Source: Schistosoma haematobium
Lineage: Eukaryota; Platyhelminthes; Trematoda; Strigeidida; Schistosomatidae
Reading direction: 5' to 3'
Length of the DNA stretch: 64,000 nucleotides
NCBI RefSeq assembly: GCF_000699445.3
Contig: NC_067196.1
Coordinates: forward strand, 37,778,616 to 37,842,615
In this document: piece after piece, positions 35,586-48,500 of the stretch
Position numbering within the stretch: position 1 is the stretch's first letter
How the letters are laid out: every line of letters starts with the position of its first letter
Made by a program: the position numbers and the translations under genes
The notes under the pieces: generated by a model
The model's database searches: none
What the model was told of the DNA's origin: nothing
Seen by the model: only the letters and a program-made list of their open reading frames with translations

Positions 35586-36083
35586 ATGCCAAAAACAAAA
35601 ATAGTAGAAAATGAACCGATTTCAGAAAATGAAGATCTATGCAGTAAATATTGGTGTGATAATGGAGATAGATGGGATTTCTTTACCATGATAACAGGTT
35701 TATTATTGTTAATAATGGGATTATGTTGTTCAACCATTGAAGTTGGTTATATAATTTATACATATCGTATACAATGCTACTGTGTTGGTTTATGGTGTTC
35801 TGCAGGTTTTCTATTAATTGGTACTCTTGCTATGGGATTATATCATTATGAATCAGTTCCATCAGCATCATTAATGTTATTTTGTGTAATGTGCGACTTA
35901 TTATTTGGCATAGTTATGCCACTGATTGCAATTGCTTTTACAATTAAGTGCGGCAAATTAAATGTTTTTTATTATCCAATCACAATGATCTGCATACTAG
36001 TTGGATTAATAAGTATTGTACATATATTTTTTGTAACAAGAGAACTGTTAAAATTACGACGACAATTCTACCGTGAAGGATAA
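35586..36083 (+). CDS. Four-transmembrane protein of unknown function, single exon
   Basis: A 165-codon intact frame with a favourable start context (AAAATAATGCC). The N-terminus is hydrophilic and acidic (KIVENEPISENEDLCSKYWC). Four hydrophobic helices follow, at about residues 32-57 (MITGLLLLIMGLCCSTIEVG), 66-86, 95-118 and 127-149. The tail is basic (RELLKLRRQFYREG). The topology suggests a MARVEL- or tetraspan-like membrane protein, but family motifs such as the tetraspanin CCG are absent. It stands alone on the plus strand in the spacer between two 1.5-kb inverted repeats. Codon use is AT-rich like the surroundings. It could be one exon of a longer transcript, but ATG-to-stop integrity favours a complete gene. 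Confidence 0.7.
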   Translation: MPKTKIVENEPISENEDLCSKYWCDNGDRWDFFTMITGLLLLIMGLCCSTIEVGYIIYTYRIQCYCVGLWCSAGFLLIGTLAMGLYHYESVPSASLMLFCVMCDLLFGIVMPLIAIAFTIKCGKLNVFYYPITMICILVGLISIVHIFFVTRELLKLRRQFYREG

Positions 36084-36099
36084 CTCAGTGCCGAAAAAG

Positions 36100-37940
36100 A
36101 AGCGTATTCCAAAAAACCGAAAAGATGGAACAAAATAATGAAACATTATAAAGGAAGAATTAAGTTTCTCTGGATGATCAGAACAGGTATACATATAAGT
36201 GGTTTCTCTTTTTCAACAAAAAGCTATATATTCATTAAGAACGATGAAAAGTAAGATCTACATGTGTTATTTTAATATAATGTTTGGTTCAACAAAAAGA
36301 ATTTTAATATTTGAAATGTTTAGGAAGTGTTTTATACTTGATCATTTGTTAGAATAGTTTACCATCAACTAACACGTTTGAGGTGTTAAATAATGTAACT
36401 TAAACTTTTTATACGATTACTAGCTTCCTTAGACTATCAAAATATAGTTATGATTAGAGATACCATATAACAAGTAAATTACTCTCATTAATTTACCGAA
36501 TATGATAAGTCACATTAGTTATATGGTCAAAATCAATGTCAGTAAAGTGAATTTTACTTGATAAATATGTATAAATCAGTCATTATTATCATTCATATCC
36601 TAGCAATACGCCTAGAATTATTGCACTACAGCAGTTCAAGGACAAACATGTATATAATTAATAATTTGTAGTAGTACAATCTCCAATCAAAATGTTAATA
36701 ACCTTATTAGAATGTCATTTTAATTACTTTATTTATATTATGAAATTTATCAGGATTTATAAATAATGATGGATTGTTAGCTTTGTCTTGCAAAACAGAT
36801 TTTTTTTAACCCTTTAATGAAGAATATTTAGGAGATTGTTGTAATTCAATAATGTTGAGATCAGATTTAGATAAGTAGCATGTAAAATGACCTGCATTTT
36901 TCTTCTTTTGAAGTTAGAAATTCAGGAGAACTTGGTGATCGATTCATCTGAAAATGGTGACCAGTGTTTATATAAAATGAGTAATCTTTATGTTAGTGTA
37001 CAGCTCCTCATAAGTAACAGAATATTCCTACTGTTTATATCCATTTTATGCTGTCTTTACGCCTACTGAAACATTAGATTCTATAGTTTATATGTTTTCA
37101 TTTAGTTTTGTCATTTATTGATGAAATTAGTTACCTATATAACCACAGGAGAATGGCGTTCATATTTATATAACCAGAATTTCTGGTTAAACATTATAAA
37201 TAAATTCTGAAGTCAAATTCAGGATTTTTAAAATATAAACAAAGTTTTACCTAAACAAAGAAACTAAAAAACTCCGTGTAGAATTCTATCAATCGACTTA
37301 AATTAATTTACATTATAATAAATATCCAAAAAACTTTATCTCATTTGTATTCTCAACGATTTGATCCAAAAGAACATCCAAACTAGTCTCATATAAAGTG
37401 CGTTTTGCCTTGATGTTACTATTGGTACCATAAAAACTTAACTATCATAATAAAGTAGTACCATTCAACTATGAAAATAACTCTAACAAACATTCTTCTT
37501 AGTAAAACCGTGAATGTTACACTTCATTGAGCATCTATAATAATATCACATTTGCTGAAATACGGATACGAATAATATACATTTTAGATACGCAAATATT
37601 TCGTAGCCAAATATTTCAACTTTGATTTATTTCATAAGAATGATTCTGAGGATTTTCAAACTATTTCATTACCGAAAAAAATTTTTATAGACATGCGATA
37701 GCGATTAAAATAATTATACGGTGCAAATAAATTGGTTTTCACCATTTTACTATTCTCAGTAGTTTTTAACTAACAATAGTTATTCATAAAATTATATTAC
37801 TGATCAATTAATTATATATAAAAACCTATATTCATTTTTATTTAGCTACAATGTGAAATGAAATAGATTATACCACATTTTTCTGCTCTAATGAAGTGTG
37901 ATGCTTAAATTAAATTTCTATTTGGAACCCTTTACTCACT
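36100..37940. other. AT-rich intergenic DNA, nothing recognised
   Basis: No family peptide, tandem array or structured repeat was identified on either strand. It contains only short fortuitous frames and would include the 3' UTR of the upstream four-helix gene. Confidence 0.4.
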
Positions 37941-37949
37941 TCCTTACGC

Positions 37950-38215
37950 CTGTTAATCCTCGTGGAGGAGCATAGGCAGCCCACCATCACTCTGCCTCCA
38001 ACTCCGTCCTGGTCAATCCTTTCCAGCTCCTTCCAGGTGTTATTCATCCTTTACATATCTGCTTCTATTTCCCGACGTAATGTTTTCTTTGGCCTTTCTC
38101 TTTTCCATGTATCTTCAGAATTCCAAGTTAGGGCTTGCCTCGTGATTCAGTTTGGTCATTTCCGTGATGTATGTCCTATCCATTTCCATCTTCTTTTTAC
38201 AAGTAATTTAATATG
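37950..38215 (-). mobile_element. RTE-type retrotransposon C-terminal fragment
   Basis: Minus strand reads [40 protein letters not shown] and [20 protein letters not shown], the typical C-terminus of RTE-type ORFs. The plus-strand 84-codon frame is antisense. Confidence 0.8.
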
Positions 38216-38509
38216 AAAGCAAAGTCATCAAACCGTGCAAAGAAGTAGATCATCTAAGATGAATTAAAGACATTAACTGTTTAGTAATCGTAAGTCATAT
38301 AGACAAAAATTATTCCCTTGACTGATGACATTTTCAAGAAAACATCGATTACGAACAGTTTAGAAACACCTCGCAGGTTATGATGAAAAGTAATCTTTAA
38401 CGAGTAATGAAAATATTAATCATTATGAATGTTAATGGCCGCAAATATTTAACTAAGTACATATTGCTGTACTTTTATATTTAGAAAAATGTATACAAAC
38501 ACTTCTGTG

Positions 38510-38975
38510 GCTTCAAGCTGCCAAGGTACGGCGGAAATTGCGAAGATTCCACTCTCCCTCTAGAAATTCTTTAATACGACCACATATATATACATATATA
38601 CCAACTGTTAGGGAAGTTGTACCCACTGGTTTCTTGTGGCGGTGTTAATTGCAAAGTTGAGAGAATGGAAAGCAAATATCCGGTTCTTAAAGTGGGTTGG
38701 GGGTTCGGAAGGTCCACTCGGAAGGGTTGGAAAACCTTGATTGCAAACCTGTAGTGTATATGGGTCCCAAGATCCTAAGGGGACAGATGGCACCTAAACC
38801 TATTCTTGGCCATCGGCTACCGTGGGATCGCGTGCCCTAACGTTGCTCCACTCTCTTGTGGATTATATCTCTAGGTTAAAGGCTCTGAAGTGGCTCCCTA
38901 AGAAAACTGCCTACCTCACTCCAGGAATCCAGGTGGTATCTCAGCCCACACACAACTCGAAAAATGATGATAAAT
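38510..38975 (+). repeat. Unnamed ~430-bp dispersed repeat, copy 3
   Basis: Same orientation as 2,895-3,335. Shares 'gttggaaaaccttgat', 'gtagtgtatatgggt', 'ttgtggattatatct' and 'tatctcagcccacacacaa'. Confidence 0.7.
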
Positions 38976-39239
38976 GAAAAAAGTTACTGTCGCTTCAATC
39001 TGCGCTCTCACAAATTATATTTACAATAACTTGATAACGTTAGTTTATATCTTGCAGTACGTCACCTGTCTATTCGTTTTCTCTACCACTTTGTATAATA
39101 ATTAACTTTCCAACTCATACAGAAGGTCGACTAAACGTCCTAAATTTACTGATCGGTCGAAAGTTGAATGCTACCATCGGATAGGAATTTGAGATCAGCC
39201 TTTCTGAAACCACATAGGCTTTTCAAACTGGCTTCCTAA

Positions 39240-39502
39240 ACGTTTGCACGCTGATGAAAATTGGACAAAATATAAGGTTGACTATGTCTTTAAAAGTTTG
39301 GTTTCGATGTATGCTGTCTATCCCGAGCCTCCATACAGGAATTCATTAAATTACTACGAATTTGTTTTACATCAGTCACTTTGGGAAGCCTGTTTCACGT
39401 GCGTTTGTTCGAGGACCCTGTGGCATCAACTGGTTTTGCTGGTGTTGGTGTCCAACTGAGAGCTACATCTGAGATAGCACTAATCGATAGTGCACTTTAT
39501 TA
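39240..39502 (+). mobile_element. Non-LTR endonuclease fragment (element A/B family)
   Basis: Plus strand reads DVCCLSRASIQEF then TLGSLFHVRLFEDPVASTGF and AGVGVQLRATSEIALIDS. This aligns to SLFHVRLSGDPVASSSGLTG in element B. Confidence 0.8.
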
Positions 39503-40273
39503 ACTCCTGAATATAAACTAGAAAAGCATTCTTGAATACATTGACAAAGATCATCAGTCATTTGAGCCTAAATAGACGCAAACAATGACATATTTAGGCA
39601 TTACGAGTGTGATTTCCTAAATTCATAGTAGGATAAATATAAGATCTATAGTTTGGTCTTGCATATTCAACATAAAAGAAAAGTTGACAGACACATTTAA
39701 CTAAATAAATTCATTGTAAAAACAAAATAAAAGACCATAATTAAAAAAAATTGTGGAAACAATATACAGCGTTTCAATAAGAAATGAATTGCCATTCAAC
39801 TGAGCAACCGATAAAAGAAACAGTTAAATTGTTCGACGGACAACTATTTTTTCCACGATTAACAACGATACGTACACAATACCACTGACCTAGTTCTATT
39901 TTAACAAAATAATTCATTATTTAACAGGTTATTTAATTAATCTAATAAATATAGATCGTGAATAGCATTTCAATACTGAAAGGGTTTAGAAGAATAAACA
40001 GATAAACTTTTCCCATTTTTAATGAGAAATATTCAAAAACTTCTTCGTATTTCTAGAAAAAGTAAACTATATATTGTGACTACATTATAACTAGTTATTA
40101 TTGGCGGTAACGAGTTAGCCTGATTATAAACCAACAACAACATCTATTGTTTGTTAATATAAAATATCAACAAAATAAAATATGAGAATAATGCTATCAA
40201 CTTAATATCCGAAACAGATTGACGAGCTACAAAACACACAAGTAGACTGAATAAACCTTATGAAAACATTACA

Positions 40274-41776
40274 CGGAAATGATTAGCGAGAAGAAAATTC
40301 TATATACAATCAAACAACCAGATATAAGATGCAATCAGTAATCAATTTAGGGTGTCATTAAAACAATTATAGGGTCAATTAATTGTGTCGTTTCATGCAA
40401 AACATTAAACAAAATTAGGTGGAATCTGATTTGTTTCGCCTCAATTATTTGTCACACTGTTTACAAATTTACATCTAACGTTTGATAAGAAGACTCGACA
40501 TAACAGTATTTTGTGTAACAGTAGTTAGAATGTGTAAGTTCATTTGCTCGTGAAATATTGGAAAGCTCATTTCTATAACTGACTGTCTTCTGAACCCAAG
40601 TCACTGTGAGATGTGAGTTGCACTACTCTCAAACACGAAACGGTTCATGTTAGTGGGATTGTGATTCAATTAATTGAAAGTGTGAATGCAACCATGTTGT
40701 CATCGTGATTTCCTCACACATAATCTTGTGTGTAGACCATCTGACTTATAATCGGTAGAGCAGAAGACTGTGCTTCGAACTATCGGATTGAAATAAACTC
40801 AACTGAACTCAAACCTTGGCAATTGACATTCTACATTACACTCACTAATTACTGAAATCCATCGACCCATTTGGAAGTGTGGTCGAAGAACAGATCAGTT
40901 CGGTTCGGTCACTCACATTTTAGGATGTTTAGTATCAGACGATTGAAACAGTAGGAACTCGATTGTGTGCTATCTCATTGGTTCAGTGATAAGAGCTCTC
41001 GATTTAGTATTTCTGATTATCTGATAGTTTCTCAACAGTTTCGACTATTTCCATCAAACTGAAACACGTGAATGAACCTGCACTTGCACTTGTAATTGGA
41101 CGATAGTTGGGAACTATTTAGTTCCACTATATCATCCTCGTTGATAAACACAATCTTCGTGTGTGGTGTGTGTGTACTGTTGAAAAATGCCAAAGTTCAA
41201 TAAAGTCATTCTACATTACTCCCTCGTTTCCTTACTTCTCTATCTGATTTCCATCTGTGAAACGTTATTCACTCGATTGAAACAATCTCCTCAAATTGTC
41301 TAGATGATTGCTAGACACTCTGTCGATCACATGCATTTTAGAACAGATCTCTGACATGATTTACTACTGTTGAGAGCATTCACACACATCACTCAGATAA
41401 TTGTTTTACTTTTCGTGTGAAAATCCATGCAATTTGCATATCAGTGTAATCATTACAATCATCACAATTATGATTATGATCGTGAAAAGCACACTTATCA
41501 TGTGTCGTTTTCAATTGAATGCAATTACTGTTATTCGACAAACTAATCAACATTTCTGTGCAAACAAGCTCACTGTCATAATATAGACAAGAAACGTGTA
41601 GTGTATCATTGAGTGATATTTTCAATGTGAAGTGCTTTGTGATATGCATGGAACAGCTATATAGTTAGAAACGAGATTTACTCTGATCACTTACAAATGA
41701 TAAACAGCAATTTAATACTTTATTTTGTAATCACTGAACAAATGTTTTTAACTATTGTTTTGAGAGTTTAGTTTTG
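40274..41776 (-). repeat. 1.5-kb inverted repeat, right arm
   Basis: Reverse complement of 31,722-33,222. Homology stops abruptly at about 40,274 ('ggaaatgattagcgagaag') and about 41,776. The arms are separated by about 7.05 kb. Confidence 0.92.
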
Positions 41777-42109
41777 TTACACTGTTATATTTTATTGTAG
41801 ACGAAGTTAAAGATTATTATCAAGTGATTCTGTATAATGAACAGTAAGTGTATTACTATTACATGAGCAATTCTAACGATCGTAACTATAGATGTGAATA
41901 CTTTATTTTTAACCGTACCGTAGCAATTTACTTACGTATATGTATAGACTTCAAAAGGTTTATTTCACATCAAGTTAATATTTCATGATTAATTCAAGAC
42001 TAATGCACCTTTTAATACTTTTTAAACTAATGCAATAATCTTTAAAATCATTGAATTAAGTTTGTGGGTTTTGTACGATAAGTTAGTTCACGTTTATTTA
42101 TTTAAAGAG

Positions 42110-42590
42110 AAACATTTGTAAAAGGAGGCACTAAAGAGATATGCGCCACATAAGTCATTTGATTTATATGAGGGCTGGGATACTGCCCGGCTGCCCAAAC
42201 CGAAGCAGATGGTTTTCTTAGGGGGCCACACCTCGAGCCATTGACCTAAAAGTGACGGAACAACGTCAGGAGATGCAGTCCCATGGTAGCCGGTGACCAA
42301 CGATTGGTTCATACGTCATTTGTTTCCTTTAGGATCCTGGAGCCCATGTAACCATTGGTTTGTAACTAGGGTTTCCTAACTCCCCTAGGTGGATTCCCCG
42401 TATCCACGTACCCGGTTAAAACGCCAGACATCCGCTTTTCGTCCTCTCAGTTTCGTAAACAACAATAACGCTGCGAGGTAGTGAGTAGGACTTCCCTGAC
42501 ATTTGTTGTATGCACGTGGCAGCATTTCAAGAGTGACAGCTGACTCTTCCCATTCTCGGCCGTACTAGGGCATTTGTGGAAATAAATAAA
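42110..42590 (-). repeat. Unnamed ~430-bp dispersed repeat, copy 4 (inverse orientation)
   Basis: Matches 17,585-17,985 ('gaagcagatggttttcttag', 'gatgcagtcccatggtagcc', 'ttcgtcctctcagtttcgta', 'attctcggccgtactagggc'). Confidence 0.7.
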
Positions 42591-43364
42591 TTGTCGCTGC
42601 CAGGATTTAAACCGGGGTTAGTGCGGTTTGATCTTTCCTTAAATATTTTGCATGATCTTAACCAACGTATCAATGAACTCTGAGTAATGAATATTGGTAT
42701 TTTAAAACAAGAAGAAATTTTTCTGTACTGTAAACTGGGTTTTTTTTAAGAATTTATTTATTTAAAAATAAATGATGCAAAGTGAAATAGTTAAATAGTC
42801 ATTATACAGCTAACGGTAAAACAAATTTTAACGTGTAATATAATGTTAGACAAGTGGATTGATTTGTTGTTTGTTTTTTTGGAAGTAGTAGTAAAATTTT
42901 ACAAATTACAAAGGAATATTTAAGGAATTAAAGAAATTAACCATACAATACAAAATGAAAATACATTAAAGAATTGATTACTTCAATGGTTAATTTCTAA
43001 TTTTTTCATATTATACAAATTAATTACAATAGGGAATATTCAATACAATATTTCAACAATTAATAACAATGAAAAATGTGTAAACGTGTATATCTCATTG
43101 TGGTGGTGTATAATATACAAAAGTGAAAATGTGCTGCTCCATAACTATCCAGTAATAACATTATGTATTTTGTTGTATATATCGATTCACAATAATGTAA
43201 GTAGATCAAGTTTTTCCCACTGGATAAGCTGTGATAGGTTGCTGTAACGATGTAAAAAAGAGAAAAAAAATGAAAATCACAAAAAACAGGTTTGTTATTT
43301 GCCAAGAAGATTAAATTATGTGTAACTTCCGGGAACTTTATAGACTGTATGCATATATCTGTCC

Positions 43365-43582
43365 ATTGGCTATTATTATACGATTTACTATTCTTAATCT
43401 ATTAATTACAGTCTCTCAAACTCACAGCCACTTTTGGCTTGATCTTGCATAATTTTTATCTGATGGTATATGATGCGACCTGGTTTGTTTGTACATAGAC
43501 TACATATGTCTGAAATATATGATTCATACAGTGGAAGCTGATATTCTGTTTCGGACTCAAACGGGCAGGGCTAGGCAAGAAA
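43365..43582 (+). repeat. Duplicated ~215-bp block, copy 1
   Basis: Aligns in the same orientation to 44,562-44,790, from 'ttattattatacgatttac' through 'attaattacagtctc' and 'cacttttgg' to the 'ggact-aa-gggcagg' end. Similarity is clear but not high. Overlaps the putative terminal UTX exon. Confidence 0.65.
43406..43570 (-). CDS. KDM6A: Putative UTX terminal exon, possibly repeat-derived
   Basis: A phase-0 acceptor (CTTGCCTAG) opens a 54-codon frame with TAA stop: [40 protein letters not shown], ending CEFERL. Known UTX proteins end near this point, so the tail would be a lineage extension. A diverged copy of the same DNA lies at 44,570-44,790 without an open frame, so the block may be a repeat recruited as an exon, or not an exon at all. 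Confidence 0.45.
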   Translation of the reverse strand, partial: PCPFESETEYQLPLYESYISDICSLCTNKPGRIIYHQIKIMQDQAKSGCEFERL

Positions 43583-45451
43583 AACAAATAAGGAATCAGA
43601 GTTAACACAAGGCTGTTAGTGCTGTTTTACCGTGGTATTAGTTCAGCACAAGAACAAGTTTATATAAATCGGTATCCTGATTGGCAATTTCATCGCATAG
43701 TGATTGACAGGGGTAAAAGTCATAATACAGTTAGGGAGTAGACATTTTACTAAGTCATTTACAGATTATTTAATATATAATAAGAATAATAATCAATAGA
43801 AGCAAATAAAACTTACAGTTTGAAGTTGAAATTTATCAAAAATTTCAGCCAGCTCATGAATATAATACTCAGATAAGATAATGAATGTTTTTAAAGTAGA
43901 ATCCATACGACGTGCACAATCTAAACATCTAACAACCAATTTTTTATCTTGAGATAAAACAAATAAAATATTGAATACTTCAATCTGAAAGAAAACAACA
44001 ATAATACAAATACCAATAAATCTAATATCAATCTAGTTTAAAGTAATTCTAACAGGTAAATATCAAAATCATTCTAATTCATTAATTAATCAATTAGTTA
44101 CATATAATTTGTGAAGGAGATTTTAGAAGAAAAAAAAAGAGAAATTATTATAAAAAATTAAATTGTTTTTTTTATTCGAATAATTCAATACTTTTTATGT
44201 TCTCATTTGAACATTTATGAGTAAATGAAAGAAGAAACTTAATGAATATTCAGTAGGGTCCATTGAAATAAAATTAAATATTTATATAATCTGAATGTAT
44301 ACATTTAAACAAGAAATATTGAACCATTAACAGTATGACAGTCAAGTACTGAATATTTTTTTCGGATTCATTAAAAGAATTATAACTTTAACATTAAAAA
44401 AAAATATGTAAGTTAACTTTGTTATATCCCGACGAAAATAATGAATGGTAACTGTTAGGATCTATTTGTGAATACTATACAAATATTCTTATCGTATAAT
44501 TGTTAAGTAATTAAACTGTGTATATTTATACTCCTCTTATTATAAGCTTTATTTTGATCTATAGATTATTATTATAAGATTTACCATTCTTAAGTTATGC
44601 TCAATTTATTAATTACAGTCTCCCACAATCACAGTCACTTTTGGTTAGATCTTGTACAAATGTGATTTGCTATTTTATGGTGTGATGTGGCTCGCTTGGC
44701 TAGTATATAAACTCATTATGTTTGATACATATGATTCATATCATGGAGACTGAGATTGATGTTCTGGACTTAACAGGCATGGAAAAGGGCTATTCAGGAC
44801 TCATTTGTTGGTCATATAAGTCCGTGTATCTAAATTCGGCAATCGTATAAGCTAAGGACATAAGAAGCCTTGATGGTTTTCATTATAAAAACAAAACAAA
44901 ACCTTTAAGCTAACAAATATTATCTTGAGAAAATAATTAGTCAATGTTTAACTAATACAATTTGTGCATAAAACACATTTAGTGCAGTTTCTATAAACAG
45001 TTTTGTAGGAAAACTTGAAGAGTGAGCTTTAACTCTACAATCTGTTAGTGATAAATTGTCTTTGGAATAACCTGAAGTCATAGGCTAAATTGTAATTGAC
45101 AGATAATTCCCATTTAAACATTAAAATTAAAACACGAAGTTCAGTGAAGCGATCTCTTTTCAACGAATTTATTATCAAGCTGTACAATCGTATATATATG
45201 AAAATTTTCTTTTTGTAAAAGTACTAATTCCTTGAGGAAATGTGAACACAATTAATAAAAAAGGTTATAATACTAGATTACGTAATATGAATAATAACAA
45301 TAACAATAGATTTAGTGAATATAATATGAAGATTAAAATGTTCTTGATATAATAATTAAAGGTCATAGAGGTGTAGAAATGAACAAGGCGATATGATGAG
45401 CACTTACGAATAAAATAATGAGAATACAAGACATAAGTAAAGGGGAATACA

Positions 45452-45519
<68 letters not shown>

Positions 45520-48500
45520 TGGATAATCAAAATGCTTAAGGCCAAGGTAACGATAACGATAAGACGTACTTCTTTTGTACGCATAGTTCTGGTTTAAGCT
45601 CCTGGATGGTAAGAGCTTCGGCTATTTTTAAGAGTTGGATACGAAGAAATCTGGGTAGATTTGAACGAATCATATAAACAACCTTAAAATCAATTTGTGG
45701 ATGTGTAGAATGGTTATAGTCGATTAGGTGTTCAAGTATAGAACTCCTAACTGCTTTCCTTTCACCCTTATAGAACCAAGCTGTGATATGTTCTCGTATC
45801 CGAGTTGAAAGCGAGCGCCGGCTACGGCCAATATACCTTGCTCCACAAGAGCAGGTGAACTGGTAGATGCACATGGAGGCGACCAGACGCGGAAGCTTAT
45901 CTTTTATGGATACAGAAAATAAGTTTCTACTAGTGAAGGATATTCGCAGTTTTGCCGCGTTAAATGTTCTTCTAATAGTTTTTGTTAGACGATTTTTGAT
46001 TACGTCTGATGTTCGGTCACCTTTAAATTCCAGACTTATATAAAGGTTTTTCTTTGGAACGGAACAACTAGAATTCTTGTCGCGACTACTTCTATTCATA
46101 TTCTTTTCTATGAACCGTTCAGGGTAACCATTTTCCGTCAAAGTCTTCTTCAGGAATGCGAGTTCTTCGTTAATGCATTCCGTACTGCATATGTGATGTA
46201 TGCGATGGCATAAAGAATGGATAAGGTTTCTCTTCCTACTTAACGGAACCCAGCTATAGAAGTTGGTTAGCTGGCCATTCCATGTTTGTTTCCTAAAGAT
46301 GGATCTTTTTAAAGAACCATTGCTCTTTCTCATCAGACGTACATCGAGAAAAGGAATTGATTGGTCTTGTTCCCTTTCTAACGTGAAGTCTATGGAAGGG
46401 TGGCACGAGTTAAAGGTGTGTAGAATATCATCTAAATCAATATTATTGTCACAAACAACAAACGTGTCGTCCATGTATCTCACGTATAGGTGGAATCGAT
46501 TGATCATTGAACGGAGTTGGTCGTTTTCTACTTTTGCCATGAAACAGTCTGCTAAAATTGGACCCAAAATTTTCATATATATACGATTGTACAGCTTGAT
46601 AATAAATTCGTTGAAAAGAGATCCCTTCGCTGAAATTCGTGTTTTAATTTTAAATTGTAATTAGTTTGTAAAAACGAATATTTTTATGCAATTCTGTATT
46701 AAATGTATAACACAACAAAACAATGGATAAGTAAATGGAATGGAATGAAATAAAATAAGTGGACAAAATTCCACTGAATTTATGAAAATGTAAAGAATAC
46801 ATTTTTAATTCCGAATTATGATATAATAATAGCAATTTGTTAAACAAAATAATCTTTAGAAGACAAGTTTTTCACTATATCACGTATTAATTAACCAACA
46901 AAAAAAATTCAATGTGTACTATAATTATTGAATGATGAACTACATTGTAGAAATGAATGATGAAAGATGACAATTTGAAACAATCCGATCAAACTGGAAA
47001 CCCTTAATTTGAATTATATTTAACTTTCATACACAATAATTACATAAACAGAAGTATTCTATTTGTGAATAAAAACACCTATTACTTAATGCTTTTAATA
47101 CAAAGTGTACAGAAATATCTATTTTTTATTAAATTACTATATTAACTGCTCTAGTAATTTGGTAAGAAACAAATTAATCTATTCACTTTTTTAAACACTT
47201 TATATTTAGCAAAATAGTATAGAGTAATAAATTAAATACAATTTCGCTAACCTCACAATCATGACAGGAATGAGCAATATCATCAGGTCTTTTCCCGTGA
47301 TGTTTAACAGTTAAATTCATCTTCTCCAGGAAATCAGTAGTCAACTGAGATTGAATAAGACTACGAAGTAATGTGTGCCTGAAAGTAGAATTAATATTTA
47401 AAAAATGTAGATGTGCCAATTTAGCGTATATATGTGAATTGAAAAACCTATCAAAGTAAGGTGAACTAAAAATGTACAGGGCGATTCACTAAATTTAACA
47501 TGTAGGAAACTTCGCTGCTATTTACAAGACAGTAGAGACCACATTACAGACAGATCACAATCAATTCAAGCAACACAGATCTATCCCCTCGAAATATTGT
47601 AATGGATAGAATTATTTTATTGTTTTGTAAGCATCTTATTGATTCTTATACTTTTTCCACAGTCGAGTTCAGTTTCACGTTAATATTTTATTACAGTTGT
47701 CAGTGGCTGTTTATTGTATTGTTTAGAAGTCTTAAAATTCTACGTTTATATCCTGGTGAATATGATTTAACAACTTTTAAACGTACTTTATTTTAGTGAG
47801 GCTATATTTGTAAATTAAAGAAATTACTCCGTTGATCCTCATTAAAAAAGGCTATAAGATAGAAATATAGACTGTGCATAATCAATCTTTCATTAATGCT
47901 CACAATGGACTAATAAACTTCAAAAATGAGGAAAAAGTAATTTAAAGGATTAAGTTTTCTCTTGATACATTTAGTTTAATGTTAGCTGAAGCTTCATTAT
48001 TTCTATAACTTCCTTAAAAAAAGACGTCATGCATTGAACCTACATCACTAACATGAAGAAAATACTCAGTTTCTTTAATTAAATAAAGCATAGAATATTA
48101 ATGGTAAAGATAATTACTTGATTAATTCAAACAATCCCGGATCTGATATTTTTATATTTTTAGCCAACTGCCAACTAAGATGTGTCATAGGTACAACAGA
48201 TTTAACTCCACGTAAACGGTTGAATTCATAACGTTCAATAGCAAGTTGATATTGTCGAGCAGTCATACAGCCAACATTCCATGCTATATTGTTACACCAA
48301 CCAATAGCTTGTACCCAATGAACTGTACCTGCATTGATCCATACTAAATCTCCAGGTCGTTGAATGAACCTGTAAACTGGTATCTCTTCCTTGTACAATG
48401 TTTCTAGATCAGGCCACCAAGAACCAGTTAGATAATCAACCTGAACGTACAATTTAAAATAATAATAAATTAATTTAAATTATTATTGATATGACAGGCC

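Larger units (their letters stand above)
45112..46665 (-). mobile_element. Penelope-like retroelement, 5'-truncated, with inverted flanks
   Basis: A Penelope-like element in the UTX intron, transcribed in the gene's sense direction. The 346-codon frame holds the end of the RT and a GIY-YIG nuclease. About 100 bp just inside the 5' truncation (46,560-46,665) recurs as an inverted copy at 45,112-45,216. This is the kind of terminal partial inversion known for Penelope elements. A (TAA)n tract sits just after the ORF. Similar schistosome PLEs have been named, but a specific family is not assigned here. Confidence 0.88.

Noticed and set aside
36887..37069. 60-codon frame downstream of the four-helix protein
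   Set aside because: No splice signals linking it, no motif, and a length expected by chance in AT-rich DNA.
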